DNA from: Pseudomonas lini
Lineage (GTDB): Bacteria > Pseudomonadota > Gammaproteobacteria > Pseudomonadales > Pseudomonadaceae
Assembly: GCF_030812475.1 (NCBI RefSeq)
Contig: NZ_JAUSSR010000009.1
Location: forward strand, 62,001-126,000
Direction of reading: 5' to 3'
DNA length: 64,000 nt
Shown here piece by piece: positions 53,643 through 62,912 of this stretch (position 1 is its first letter; every line of letters starts with the position of its first letter). The notes below the pieces were generated by a model. It saw only the letters and a list, made by a program, of their open reading frames with translations, was not told the DNA's origin and did no database searches. A program made the position numbers and the translations under genes.

Positions 53643-53916
53643 CTTGAAACCCTCGTTCAGGCGTCGTTGGAAGGACGCTGCGATGTTGTTTGTGGGTTTA
53701 GGATAAGCACTGCATGGAAGGCAGGGAATGCCGTGGCCGGGCACAAGATTTGAGAATCCAAATAACAATTCGCCCCGCCGGCGTGCCCGTCGGGATGTGG
53801 TGCTTTTGCGAATTCAATTCCAAAGAGCTACGCCCGGCGATGCGTTTCTGACGCGGGCGGGCTGCGGCATAGTGATAAGTACTCACTATCGAGTCCAGCT
53901 GCGTTGGAGACGGAAG

Positions 53917-55041
53917 ATGCAAGTCAGAGCTGCTGTTCTAAGACACATGAATGTTGCGCCGCCGTATGCCCAGAGCAAACCGATCGCGATCGAAACCATT
54001 GAGCTGGCACCACCGGGGCCGGGCGAGGTGCTGGTGCGTATTCGCGCCGCCGGCCTTTGCCATTCCGACCTTTCGGTCATCAATGGCGACCGCCCACGGC
54101 CAATGCCCATGGCGCTGGGGCACGAAGCGGCAGGTGTCGTCGAAACATTGGGTGAAGGGGTCAGTGACCTTGAACCGGGCGATCATGTGGTTATGGTGTT
54201 CATGCCCAGTTGTGGTCATTGCCTGCCTTGTGCCGAAGGCCGTCCGGCGCTCTGCGAGCCGGGTGCGAAGGCAAACGCCGCCGGCACGCTGATCAACGGA
54301 ACCGTGCGTTTGAGCAGCCCCGCCGGTCACGTCCATCACCACCTCGGTGTTTCGGCGTTTGCCGAGTACGCCGTAGTGTCGCGCAACTCGGTGGTCAAGA
54401 TTGACCGCGATTTGCCTTTTGTCGAAGCCGCTCTGTTTGGTTGCGCGGTGTTGACGGGCGTCGGGGCGGTAGTCAATACCGCGCAATTACGGGCGGGTTC
54501 GACCGCCGTGGTTATCGGGCTGGGCGGCGTAGGGCTGGCTTCGGTGTTAGGCGCAAGGGCTGCCGGGGCGAGTAAAATCATTGCGGTCGACCTGTCGCCC
54601 GAGAAGCTAGCACTGGCCAGGGAAGTCGGGGCTACCGCGGTGGTCAATGGCGGCGACGCGGACGCGGTTGAGCAGGTGAGGCGGTTGACCGGGGGCGGCG
54701 CTGACTATGTGTTCGAAATGGCCGGGTCAATCCGTGCACTGGAGAACGCCATGCAAATGACCAAACGCGGAGGCATGACCGTCACTGCCGGCCTGCCACC
54801 GCCCGGTTCGGCGCTGGCGGTCAATGTCGTGCAACTGGTGGGTGAGGAACGCACGCTCAAGGGCAGCTACATTGGCACCTGCGTACCGCTGCGCGATATT
54901 CCGCGGTTCATCGAACTCTATCGTGACGGCCGCCTGCCGGTAGACCGGTTGTTGAGCGGCAAGCTCAAACTCGACGATATCAACGAAGGTTTCGATCGCT
55001 TGCATGATGGCAGCGCGGTGCGCCAGGTCATTGAATTTTGA
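53917..55041 (+). CDS. Zinc-dependent alcohol dehydrogenase (class III-like/MDR)
   Basis: A 374-aa medium-chain alcohol dehydrogenase. Catalytic zinc: Cys in 'AAGLCHSDLSVINGDRPRP', His in 'MALGHEAAGVVE'. Structural zinc Cys cluster: 'PSCGHCLPCAEGRPALCEPG'. NAD site: 'VIGLGGVGLASVLGARAAGA'. It resembles the class III/aryl-alcohol group. ATG 53917 has GGAGACGG upstream. The aldehyde dehydrogenase gene begins 11 bases after its stop, so the pair probably oxidises an alcohol to an acid. Confidence 0.9.
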   Translation: MQVRAAVLRHMNVAPPYAQSKPIAIETIELAPPGPGEVLVRIRAAGLCHSDLSVINGDRPRPMPMALGHEAAGVVETLGEGVSDLEPGDHVVMVFMPSCGHCLPCAEGRPALCEPGAKANAAGTLINGTVRLSSPAGHVHHHLGVSAFAEYAVVSRNSVVKIDRDLPFVEAALFGCAVLTGVGAVVNTAQLRAGSTAVVIGLGGVGLASVLGARAAGASKIIAVDLSPEKLALAREVGATAVVNGGDADAVEQVRRLTGGGADYVFEMAGSIRALENAMQMTKRGGMTVTAGLPPPGSALAVNVVQLVGEERTLKGSYIGTCVPLRDIPRFIELYRDGRLPVDRLLSGKLKLDDINEGFDRLHDGSAVRQVIEF

Positions 55042-55052
55042 GGAGCGACAGC

Positions 55053-56531
55053 ATGGCTGATACACACTTCCTGGCAACACTCGATGACCCGTCGCTGTTT
55101 CGTGAGGCGAACTACATCAACGGCCAATGGCTGGAGGTGGGCGAGGGGCGCAGTATCACCGTCACCAACCCGGCTACCGGTAAAGCGCTGGGGCGCGTGC
55201 CTTCACTCGGGGCTGACGAAACGGTAATGGCCATCGCTGCCGCCAAACGCGCGCAACCGGCATGGCGAGCGCTGACCGCCAAGGAGCGCGCGGTAAAACT
55301 GCGGCACTTGTTCGAATTGATGATCACCCACCGCGAAGACCTCGCACGGATCATGACGGCCGAGCAAGGCAAACCACTGGCCGAAAGTCGTGGCGAGATC
55401 ACCTACGCGGCTTCATTTATCGAGTGGTTCGCGGAGGAGGGCAAGCGGGTCTACGGCGACACCATCGCCTCCCATTCACCCAACAGCCGGATCATCGTTC
55501 AGAAAGAACCTATCGGCGTGTTTGCGGCGATCACCCCGTGGAATTTCCCCGCCGCGATGATCACGCGCAAGGCCGGGCCTGGGTGGGCGGCCGGTTGCAC
55601 CGGTGTGTTGCGCCCGGCCAGCCAGACGCCGTTTTCGGCGATTGCTATTGCCGTGCTGTCCGAGCGTGCCGGCCTGCCTGCGGGCGTGTGCAACGTGATT
55701 ACCGGGCCAGGCAGTGAGATCGGTGGCGAGCTGACTTCCAACCCGGACGTGCGCAAACTGTCCTTCACCGGCAGCACTGAAGTGGGCGCGACACTGTTGG
55801 CCCAATGCGCACCCACGATTAAAAAGACCAGCATGGAACTCGGTGGCAACGCGCCTTTCATCGTGTTCGACGACGCCGATCTGGATGCCGCCGTGCAGGG
55901 CGCAATGGCGTCCAAGTACCGCAACGCCGGACAGACCTGCGTCTGTGCCAATCGCTTGCTGGTGCAGGACGGTATTTACGATGCCTTTGCGGCGAAACTG
56001 AAAACCGCCGTCGAGGCCTTGAAGGTCGGCGACGGCTTTGCAGACGGTGTAACGATCGGTCCGCTGATTGATGACAACGCAGTGCGCAAGGCAGAAGAAC
56101 ATGTCGCCGATGCTGTCGAGCGTGGCGCATCCATATTGACCGGTGGCGAGCGTCATCCGCTGGGAGGCAGCTTTTACCGGCCGACGATCCTGGTGAACGT
56201 GCCAAGGGAATCAAAGGTGTTTCGCGAGGAAACGTTCGGTCCCGTGGCGCCGTTGTTCCGTTTCAGCACTGAGGCGCAAGCCATCGAAATGGCCAACGAC
56301 ACCGAGTTTGGCCTGGCCTCGTATTTCTACAGTCGTGATATCGGACGGATCATGCGTGTGGCCGAAGCACTGGAGTGCGGAATTGTCGGAATCAACGAAG
56401 GGTTGATCTCGACGGAAGTCGCGCCCTTCGGTGGCGTCAAATCGTCGGGGCTGGGCCGTGAAGGTTCGAAGTACGGCATCGAGGACTATCTCGAGATTAA
56501 ATACTTGTGTCTGGGAGGTATTGATCGCTGA
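55053..56531 (+). CDS. Aldehyde dehydrogenase, succinate-semialdehyde dehydrogenase-like
   Basis: A 492-aa aldehyde dehydrogenase of the GabD/SSADH group. Key segments: 'FAAITPWNFPAAMITRKAGP', Glu in 'SMELGGNAPFIVFDDADLDA', and the nucleophile Cys in 'KYRNAGQTCVCANRLLVQDG' (the Cys-Val-Cys pair typical of SSADH). The end 'APFGGVKSSGLGREGSKYGI' is standard. ATG 55053 has AGGAG overlapping the previous stop. It likely finishes the oxidation begun by the ADH. Confidence 0.92.
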   Translation: MADTHFLATLDDPSLFREANYINGQWLEVGEGRSITVTNPATGKALGRVPSLGADETVMAIAAAKRAQPAWRALTAKERAVKLRHLFELMITHREDLARIMTAEQGKPLAESRGEITYAASFIEWFAEEGKRVYGDTIASHSPNSRIIVQKEPIGVFAAITPWNFPAAMITRKAGPGWAAGCTGVLRPASQTPFSAIAIAVLSERAGLPAGVCNVITGPGSEIGGELTSNPDVRKLSFTGSTEVGATLLAQCAPTIKKTSMELGGNAPFIVFDDADLDAAVQGAMASKYRNAGQTCVCANRLLVQDGIYDAFAAKLKTAVEALKVGDGFADGVTIGPLIDDNAVRKAEEHVADAVERGASILTGGERHPLGGSFYRPTILVNVPRESKVFREETFGPVAPLFRFSTEAQAIEMANDTEFGLASYFYSRDIGRIMRVAEALECGIVGINEGLISTEVAPFGGVKSSGLGREGSKYGIEDYLEIKYLCLGGIDR

Positions 56532-56540
56532 TAGTTGAGG

Positions 56541-56571
56541 GGGATGATCGCCGGGTCATCTCCCTTTTTTT
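56541..56571 (+). terminator. Terminator after the ADH-ALDH operon
   Basis: GGGATGA and TCATCTCCC pair around TCGCCGGG and are followed by seven T residues. The following 250 bp to 56820 are AT-richer and likely contain the promoter of the efflux region, with no gene seen. Confidence 0.85.
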
Positions 56572-56820
56572 AAAGTTAAACAGTTCCGCGCTTTAATCTC
56601 TTGGTTTATCGCCTGTCTTAATAAACACTCTTTGGTGAATGCGCTTCACAAGTCATTGTCGCTTGGCGCCGAACCGTTGCGATGGTGTTTGTAAAACCCT
56701 TGTGATAGAGCGTTCGCTCTTGTCTTTTAGTCAATATTGTTTTCGTATTCTTGCGGTTTATCTTCGGTGAGTAGTGCTGGAAAATCCTTTCCATCTTATT
56801 CACTACCGAGATTGCCCCAC

Positions 56821-56958
56821 ATGACTTACTTCAAAAAACTGGTTGCCGCAATTGCTACGTTTACAGCTCTATCCGCATCATTTGCACTTCATGCAGAAGA
56901 GTCGGGTGCCTTGGTTGATCGCAATAAGGCATTGAATGAGCGCGCTGTCGGAAGTTGA
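56821..56958 (+). CDS. Small exported peptide (45 aa)
   Basis: A 45-residue protein starting MTYFKKLVAAIATFTALSAS: a positively charged start, a hydrophobic core and an Ala-rich cleavage region (FALHA-EES), leaving a mature peptide of about 20 residues (EESGALVDRNKALNERAVGS). No Cys. The ribosome site is weak. It lies 62 bases before the RND adaptor gene and might act as a leader or a small periplasmic factor. No known family comes to mind. Confidence 0.5.
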   Translation: MTYFKKLVAAIATFTALSASFALHAEESGALVDRNKALNERAVGS

Positions 56959-57019
56959 TTAAACCTGTTCTAAACGATTGAGCGGATGTTTTGGTTTTTT
57001 TAACTTCGGAGTAGGAAAA

Positions 57020-58228
57020 ATGAATGTGCATACAACGGGGAAATCGCCCGCATTGCCAATCAAATCGAAGCTGATAAAAGGCGCGGCTTTTTCAGCGATC
57101 AGTCTTGCACTGACGGCTGCCCTGAGCGGTTGCGGTCCCGATAATACCAGCAGCAAAACGGTGGCGCCGAGCGTCACGGTCAGCCAGCCAGTCAAATCGG
57201 TAATCACCGACTGGGACGGTTTTACCGGGCGTTTCGAGGCCACCGACTCGGTGGACGTTCGTTCGCGGGTCAGTGGCTATCTGGAGAAAGTCGCGTTTCA
57301 GGATGGGGCCATCGTCAAGAAGGGCGATCTGCTGTTCGTGATCGATTCGCGCTCGTTCCAGGCAGCGGTGGTCCAGGCTCAAGGCAAACTGGCCCAGGTG
57401 CGCTCGCAACTGGCGCTGGCCGAGCAGGAGTTTGCCCGGGCCAACGTCCTGATCGAATCCAAAACCATCGCCCGCAGCCTTTACGAGCAGCGCTTGCAGG
57501 CACGTCAGGCGGCACAAGCCGAAGTCCTGAGCGCCGAAGGTGCGCTAACCAACGCCAGGCTGGATCTGGAGTTCACCCGGATCACCGCGCCCATGAGCGG
57601 ACGCATCAGCCGCAAGCTGATCAGCGAGGGCAACCTGGTCAACGGTGGCAACAGCAGCGCGACATTGCTGACCACCATCGTGTCGCTTGACCCGATCGAT
57701 ATCTACTTTGATATCGACGAGCAAAGCCACCTCAAATACCGTCGCCAGGCGAACACTGCCGCCAACCAGAGCCAAGTGCGGATTGCCTTGCCGGGTGAAG
57801 TCGAACCGAGCATGACCGGCCGTATGGACTTCATCGATAACCGGCTCGACCCGTCCACCGGCACCTTGCGCCAGCGTGCCCGGGTCAGCAATAAAGACCT
57901 GCAGTTGAGCCCCGGGCAGTTTGGCCGGGTGCAGTTCTCCAGTCAGGCGGCTTACCCGGCGTTGTTGCTACCGGACACCGCGATCAGCGTCGACGCCACC
58001 CGCAAAGTCGTCTACGTGCTCAACCCGCAGAACAAGGTCGAAATTCGCCCCGTGACGCTCGGCAAACTGCACGACGGTTTGCGCGAAATCTCCAGCGGTC
58101 TGCAGGAGCAGGACCGGGTGATCGTCGATGGTTTGCAGCGCGTCCGTGCTGGCGATACCGCCACGGCCGAGGATCGAGTGGTGGCCCAAGCCGCGAAAAC
58201 CCCTGAAACCCAAGGGGCGCCGTTATGA
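57020..58228 (+). CDS. RND efflux periplasmic adaptor lipoprotein (MexE/AcrA type)
   Basis: A 402-aa membrane-fusion protein. A lipoprotein signal ends at 'LTAALSGCG' (lipobox Cys ~35). Then barrel-sandwich half 'VRSRVSGYLEKVAFQDGAIV', a helical hairpin (~95-165), 'LDLEFTRITAPMSGRISRKL' (second lipoyl half) and C-terminal beta domains ending 'GLQEQDRVIVDGLQRVRAGD'. It links the inner-membrane pump to the outer-membrane channel. ATG 57020 follows GGAGTAGGA. The pump gene starts 4 bases before its stop. Confidence 0.92.
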   Translation: MNVHTTGKSPALPIKSKLIKGAAFSAISLALTAALSGCGPDNTSSKTVAPSVTVSQPVKSVITDWDGFTGRFEATDSVDVRSRVSGYLEKVAFQDGAIVKKGDLLFVIDSRSFQAAVVQAQGKLAQVRSQLALAEQEFARANVLIESKTIARSLYEQRLQARQAAQAEVLSAEGALTNARLDLEFTRITAPMSGRISRKLISEGNLVNGGNSSATLLTTIVSLDPIDIYFDIDEQSHLKYRRQANTAANQSQVRIALPGEVEPSMTGRMDFIDNRLDPSTGTLRQRARVSNKDLQLSPGQFGRVQFSSQAAYPALLLPDTAISVDATRKVVYVLNPQNKVEIRPVTLGKLHDGLREISSGLQEQDRVIVDGLQRVRAGDTATAEDRVVAQAAKTPETQGAPL

Positions 58229-61200
58229 GCCTGGGACGCACATCCATCGAACAACCGGTGCTGGCGATTGTGCTTTCAATCGTTTTGATGATCATCGGTG
58301 GCTTGGCTTATCTGGTTTTGCCGACGTCCGAGTACCCGGACATCGCACCGCCCACAGTGGTGGTGACCGCGACCTATCCCGGCGCCTCAGCGCAGACCGT
58401 GGCCGAGACATTGGCGATCCCGATCGAGCAGGAGGTCAACGGCGTTGAAGACATGCTCTACATGTACAGCCAGGCGACGTCCGATGGCAGCCTGAACCTG
58501 ACCGTGACCTTCAAGAGCGGCACCGATGTCGATAAGGCGCAGGTGTTGGTGCAGAACCGTGTGGCACTGGCCACGCCGCGTTTGCCGGAACCGGTGCAGC
58601 GCAGTGGCGTGACGGTGCGCAAGTCATCGCCGACGCAGCTGTCGACGATCTTCATTTCCTCGCCGAAGGGCACTTACGACCAGCTCTACGTTTCCAACTT
58701 TGCGATCCGTAATGTCGCCGATGTGCTCAAGCGCATCGACGGGGTTGGCGACATCAACCCGCTGGGTGCGCGTGAGTATTCGATGCGCATCTGGCTGGAT
58801 CCGGAACGTGTTGCAGCCTTCAACCTGACACCCGCCGACATCATCGCCGCCGTGCGTTCGCAGAACACGCAAGTGGCTGGTGGCGTGATCGCGCAGCCGC
58901 CGGTGGCGTCCCAGGCCTTTCAGCCCAACCTGATTTTCGAGGGCCGACTGAAAGAGCCTGCCGACTTTGACAACATCGTCCTCAAGTCAGGTACGGCGGG
59001 TCGTCTGGTGAGACTCAAGGACGTCGCGCGCACGGAAATCGCCGGGCTCGCGTACGTCAACAACACCTATTACTTGCGTAACCCGGCCATCGGTCTGCAA
59101 GTGCTCCAACGTCCGGGCGCCAACGCGCTGGCGACGATGAAAGTGGTCGAAGAGACCATGCAGAAAATCGGCAAGGAATTCCCGGAGGGCATCGAATACA
59201 GCATCGGTTACAACCCGACGGCGTTTATTGCCGACAGCATCGGTGAGCTGGGCAAGACCATCTACGAGGCGGTCATCCTCGTAGTGCTGGTGATCATGAT
59301 TTTCCTGCAAGGCTGGCGTCCGTCGATCATTCCGATCCTGGCGATTCCGGTGTCGTTGGTCGGTACGTTTGCGGTCATGGCGATGCTCGGTTACTCGATC
59401 AACAACCTGACCCTGTTCGGGCTGGTATTGGCGGTGGGGATTGTGGTCGACAACGCCATCGTGGTGGTGGAGAACGTCGAGCGACATCTGGCTGATGGCA
59501 AGAACCCGCTGGAAGCGACGATCGTCACCATGCAGGAAATCGGCGGCGCTTTGATCGCCATTACCCTGGTGTTGTGTGCAGTGTTTATTCCGACTGCGTT
59601 CATTCCGGGTATTTCCGGTGAGTTCTTCCGCCAGTTCGGAATCACGATTGCGGTGGCCACAGCGATCTCGTTGTTTAATTCGGTGACCTTGTCGCCGGCG
59701 CTGGCGGCGATGATTCTGCGCCGACATGATCCTGAAGCTCATCAGCAGCCGAAGAAAGGCATCTTTGGTGTGCTCAAACGTGCCGCCGATGGCTTCAACA
59801 GCGGCTTCCTGAAACTCTCTTCAGGCTACGCCGGCAGCGTGCGTGGCCTGGTGGCAAAAACTCCATTGATGCTGGCGATTTACGCGGTGTTGATTGCCGC
59901 GACAGCTTATCTATTGGTGTCGACGCCCAAGGGCTTCATTCCGGTTCAGGATCGCGGTTATCTGGTGGTCATCGTGCAGCTCCCGGACGGCGCGTCGCTG
60001 GAGCGGACCAACGAAATTTCCCAGCAGATCGAGGCTATTGCCCTGGATGTGCCGGGGGTGGATCGCGTGCCGACGTTCTCCGGTTTCTCGATGGTGACCG
60101 GCACCAGTTCCTCGAACTCGGCCGGTCTGGCGCCTGTGTTCCAGCCGTGGTCCGTGCGTAAAGTGCATGGGTTGACGTCGGACAAGATCGCCGAAGATTT
60201 ACGCGAGCGTTTGAAAGTGGTCAGCGGTGCAACGGTGATTGTCGCCACGCCACCCCCGGTTCAAGGGTTGGGTAGCACCGGCGGTTTCTCCATGCGTTTG
60301 CAGGACACGGCAGGGCTGGGCACCGAAGCATTGGCCAAGGCAACCGACGACCTGATTGCTGCCGCCAACGCCACTCAAGGCATGACCGGCGTTTACTCAC
60401 CGTTCTCGGCCAGGACGCCACAAGTGTTCGTCGAGTTGGACCGCGAGCGCGCTGAAATGCTGGGCGTACCAAGCAGCCAGATCAACCAGGCCATCGAGAC
60501 GTACTTTGGCTCGTCCTACATTAACGATTTCAACCTCGTGGGACGTACTTATCGAGTGACGGCGCAGGCGGACTTGCCATACAGAGTCACGCCAGAGGAT
60601 CTGTCACGGGTCAAGGTGCGCAACGATGCCGGTCAGATGGTGCCGATTGCCAGTGTGACGCGTCTGCATGAGGCGCTGGGTGTGGAGCGATTCCCGCGCT
60701 ACAACCTGTTTCCGACTGCGGAAATTAATGGCGATACATTGCCGGGCCTGGGTTCCGAATTCGGCATCAAGACCATGGAACGTCTGGCGGAAGAGACGCT
60801 GCCGGCAGGCATAACCTATCAGTGGACTGACCTGAGCTATCAGCAAACCACGGCCGGCAACATGGGGCTGTTGGTGTTCCCGTTGTGTGTGATTTTCGTG
60901 TACCTGGTGCTGGCGGCGCAGTACGGCAGCTGGAGTCTGCCGCTGGCGATCCTGTTGATCGTCCCGATGTGTCTGCTGGCAGCTGCCGGTGGCGTACGCC
61001 TGATGGGGCTGGACATCAATATCCTGACGCAGATCGGTTTCATCGTACTGGTGGGACTGGCGGCGAAGAACGCGATTCTGATCGTCGAAGTAGCCAGGCA
61101 ACAGGAGAAAGAAGGACAGGGCATCGTTGATGCGGTCGTCGAGGCGTGTCGTCTGCGTTTGCGCCCGATTCTGATGACTTCGCTGGCCTTCGTTCTCGGT

Positions 61201-61407
61201 GTGTTGCCGTTGGTGATGTCCGAGGGTGCGGGTTCAGAGATGCGTCAGGCAGTCGGTTCGGCGGTGTTCTTCGGAATGATCGGCGTCACGTTGTTCGGTC
61301 TGCTGTTCACGCCGGTCTTCTATGTGTTGATTCGCCGAATGGCCGGTGGCGAGCGTCAGGCACAGCCTCAATCCATCCATTCTGAACAGGGCGTGGCCCA
61401 TGAATAA
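58225..61407 (+). CDS. RND multidrug efflux pump, HAE1 family (MexF-like)
   Basis: A 1060-aa inner-membrane proton-driven pump with twelve spans and two large periplasmic loops. Typical segments: 'PTSEYPDIAPPTVVVTATYP', 'IEQEVNGVEDMLYMYSQATS', the span-4 proton-relay Asps in 'LVLAVGIVVDNAIVVVENVE', and 'GFIVLVGLAAKNAILIVEVA' in the second half. The pattern is nearer MexF than MexB. Substrates cannot be told from sequence. No regulator is directly beside it in this window. Confidence 0.93.
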   Translation: MSLGRTSIEQPVLAIVLSIVLMIIGGLAYLVLPTSEYPDIAPPTVVVTATYPGASAQTVAETLAIPIEQEVNGVEDMLYMYSQATSDGSLNLTVTFKSGTDVDKAQVLVQNRVALATPRLPEPVQRSGVTVRKSSPTQLSTIFISSPKGTYDQLYVSNFAIRNVADVLKRIDGVGDINPLGAREYSMRIWLDPERVAAFNLTPADIIAAVRSQNTQVAGGVIAQPPVASQAFQPNLIFEGRLKEPADFDNIVLKSGTAGRLVRLKDVARTEIAGLAYVNNTYYLRNPAIGLQVLQRPGANALATMKVVEETMQKIGKEFPEGIEYSIGYNPTAFIADSIGELGKTIYEAVILVVLVIMIFLQGWRPSIIPILAIPVSLVGTFAVMAMLGYSINNLTLFGLVLAVGIVVDNAIVVVENVERHLADGKNPLEATIVTMQEIGGALIAITLVLCAVFIPTAFIPGISGEFFRQFGITIAVATAISLFNSVTLSPALAAMILRRHDPEAHQQPKKGIFGVLKRAADGFNSGFLKLSSGYAGSVRGLVAKTPLMLAIYAVLIAATAYLLVSTPKGFIPVQDRGYLVVIVQLPDGASLERTNEISQQIEAIALDVPGVDRVPTFSGFSMVTGTSSSNSAGLAPVFQPWSVRKVHGLTSDKIAEDLRERLKVVSGATVIVATPPPVQGLGSTGGFSMRLQDTAGLGTEALAKATDDLIAAANATQGMTGVYSPFSARTPQVFVELDRERAEMLGVPSSQINQAIETYFGSSYINDFNLVGRTYRVTAQADLPYRVTPEDLSRVKVRNDAGQMVPIASVTRLHEALGVERFPRYNLFPTAEINGDTLPGLGSEFGIKTMERLAEETLPAGITYQWTDLSYQQTTAGNMGLLVFPLCVIFVYLVLAAQYGSWSLPLAILLIVPMCLLAAAGGVRLMGLDINILTQIGFIVLVGLAAKNAILIVEVARQQEKEGQGIVDAVVEACRLRLRPILMTSLAFVLGVLPLVMSEGAGSEMRQAVGSAVFFGMIGVTLFGLLFTPVFYVLIRRMAGGERQAQPQSIHSEQGVAHE

Positions 61408-62782
61408 TTATCTCAGCGTCCCGGGTCTGTTACTTGGGGCAGCGCTACTCAGCGCGTGTGCCTCCCCGGTCATGCCGCCCAAGAGCGACTTGCCGGTCGA
61501 GAGTTTCGTCAACGCTCAAGCGGTCGCACCCGCCAGCGCGACAGACAATTGGTGGAAGCTTTATCAGGACCCGTTGCTCGACCGTCTGGTGGAGCGCGCA
61601 CTCGGGGGAAACCTTGACCTGCAGATCGCATTGGCGCGGATCGATGCCGGGCGCGCATTGCGTAATATCGCCGGGGCTTCCGGCAGCCCTCAGGTTGATC
61701 TGGGGGCGAGTGTCGCGCGTCAGCGGATCTCGGCGGATCAGGCGGGTTTCACTGACTCGCTGATCACCGAGCCGACCTCGGTCGGGTTGAGTGCTGCCTG
61801 GGAGATCGATCTGTTCGGCCGTATTCGCGAAGGCGTGCGGGCTGCCGACGCCGACCTCAACGCGACCGAAGAGGAGGCGCGAGGGGTGCGTGTGGCGCTG
61901 ATCACTGAAGTGGTTCAAGCCTATGCCGAGGCGCGTGGGCTGGAGGAGCGCCTGGCGATCGTCAAGCAAAGTGCCGCCAGTCAGGCTGAAGCCTTGCAGT
62001 TGACTGAGCAGTTGTACGCAGCGGGGGACAGTCCTGAAGCGGATTTGCTTCGCGCCCGTTCGCAGTCCGATTCCACCGCCGCCCAAGTGCCAGCGCTGCA
62101 ACTGAACTGGCAACGTTCGCTGCATCGCTTGTCAGTGCTGCTCGCCCAGCCGACCGATACGCTTTATCAGCAGTTCAAGGAGCGTCCGGCGAACGTCTCG
62201 ACGGCGTCGTTGCTGGATGCCGGTACGCCTGCAGATCTGCTACGTCGCCGTCCCGACATACGCGCCGCCGAAGCACGCTTGATTGCGGCCTATGCGCGGG
62301 TCGGTGTGGCCAAGGCGGATCTGATGCCGCGCTTGAGCCTGTCGGCTACGTTGGGGTCTTTGATTAATGGTGTGAGCGCCGCTTATCTGGCCAGTTCGAC
62401 GTTCTGGCTGGCCGGCTTGAATGCCAGTGTGCCGGTGGTCGATGGCGGTCGTCGGCGCAACGTGGTCGATCTTCGGGATGCCGAAGCGCGGCAGGCGTTG
62501 CTGAGTTATCGACGCACCGTGTTGACGGCCGTTTCCGAGGTGGAGTCAGCGCTGGCTGCTGCCCAACGCAATGCCGAACGTCAGACTTTCCTGGCCAGTG
62601 CGGCCAGTCAAGCCAGCTCAGCCGCCGAGCAGATTCAGCGCGCCTGGCAGGCCGGGGAGACGCCGTTCCTTGATGTGCTGCAGGCTCAGCGGGTGCAACT
62701 GGCGGCGCAGAATGCGCTGTCCCAGGTCAAGACCGCTCAGTGGCAGAATCAAGCGGCGTTGGTGAATGCGTTGGGCGGTTAA
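61400..62782 (+). CDS. Outer-membrane efflux channel lipoprotein (NodT/OprN family)
   Basis: A 460-aa OMF lipoprotein. The signal ends 'GAALLSACASP' (lipobox Cys ~20). 'WWKLYQDPLLDRLVERAL' follows, then 'GASGSPQVDLGASVARQRIS', the inner turn 'LRRRPDIRAAEARLIAAYAR' and 'AWQAGETPFLDVLQAQRVQL', all standard. It forms the trimeric exit duct for the pump. The start overlaps the pump gene by 8 bases, so all three are one operon. Confidence 0.92.
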   Translation: MNNYLSVPGLLLGAALLSACASPVMPPKSDLPVESFVNAQAVAPASATDNWWKLYQDPLLDRLVERALGGNLDLQIALARIDAGRALRNIAGASGSPQVDLGASVARQRISADQAGFTDSLITEPTSVGLSAAWEIDLFGRIREGVRAADADLNATEEEARGVRVALITEVVQAYAEARGLEERLAIVKQSAASQAEALQLTEQLYAAGDSPEADLLRARSQSDSTAAQVPALQLNWQRSLHRLSVLLAQPTDTLYQQFKERPANVSTASLLDAGTPADLLRRRPDIRAAEARLIAAYARVGVAKADLMPRLSLSATLGSLINGVSAAYLASSTFWLAGLNASVPVVDGGRRRNVVDLRDAEARQALLSYRRTVLTAVSEVESALAAAQRNAERQTFLASAASQASSAAEQIQRAWQAGETPFLDVLQAQRVQLAAQNALSQVKTAQWQNQAALVNALGG

Positions 62783-62811
62783 CCCAGCTGTAGAACCTTG
62801 TAGAGAACCTG

Positions 62812-62901
62812 TGTGGGAGCGAGCTTGCTCGCGAAGACGGCCGGACATTCAACATCGATGTTGACTGCCTTACTGCCTTCGCAAGCAAGCTCGCTCTCAC
62901 A
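62812..62901. repeat. Paired REP element (REPIN)
   Basis: TGTGGGAGCGAGCTTGCTCG at 62812 and its near inverse ending CTCGCTCTCACA at 62901 face each other with a ~42-bp spacer. This is the widespread extragenic palindrome of fluorescent pseudomonads, lying between the efflux operon and the convergent transporter gene, where it may also work as a terminator. Confidence 0.85.
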
Positions 62902-62912
62902 GGTCATTCATT

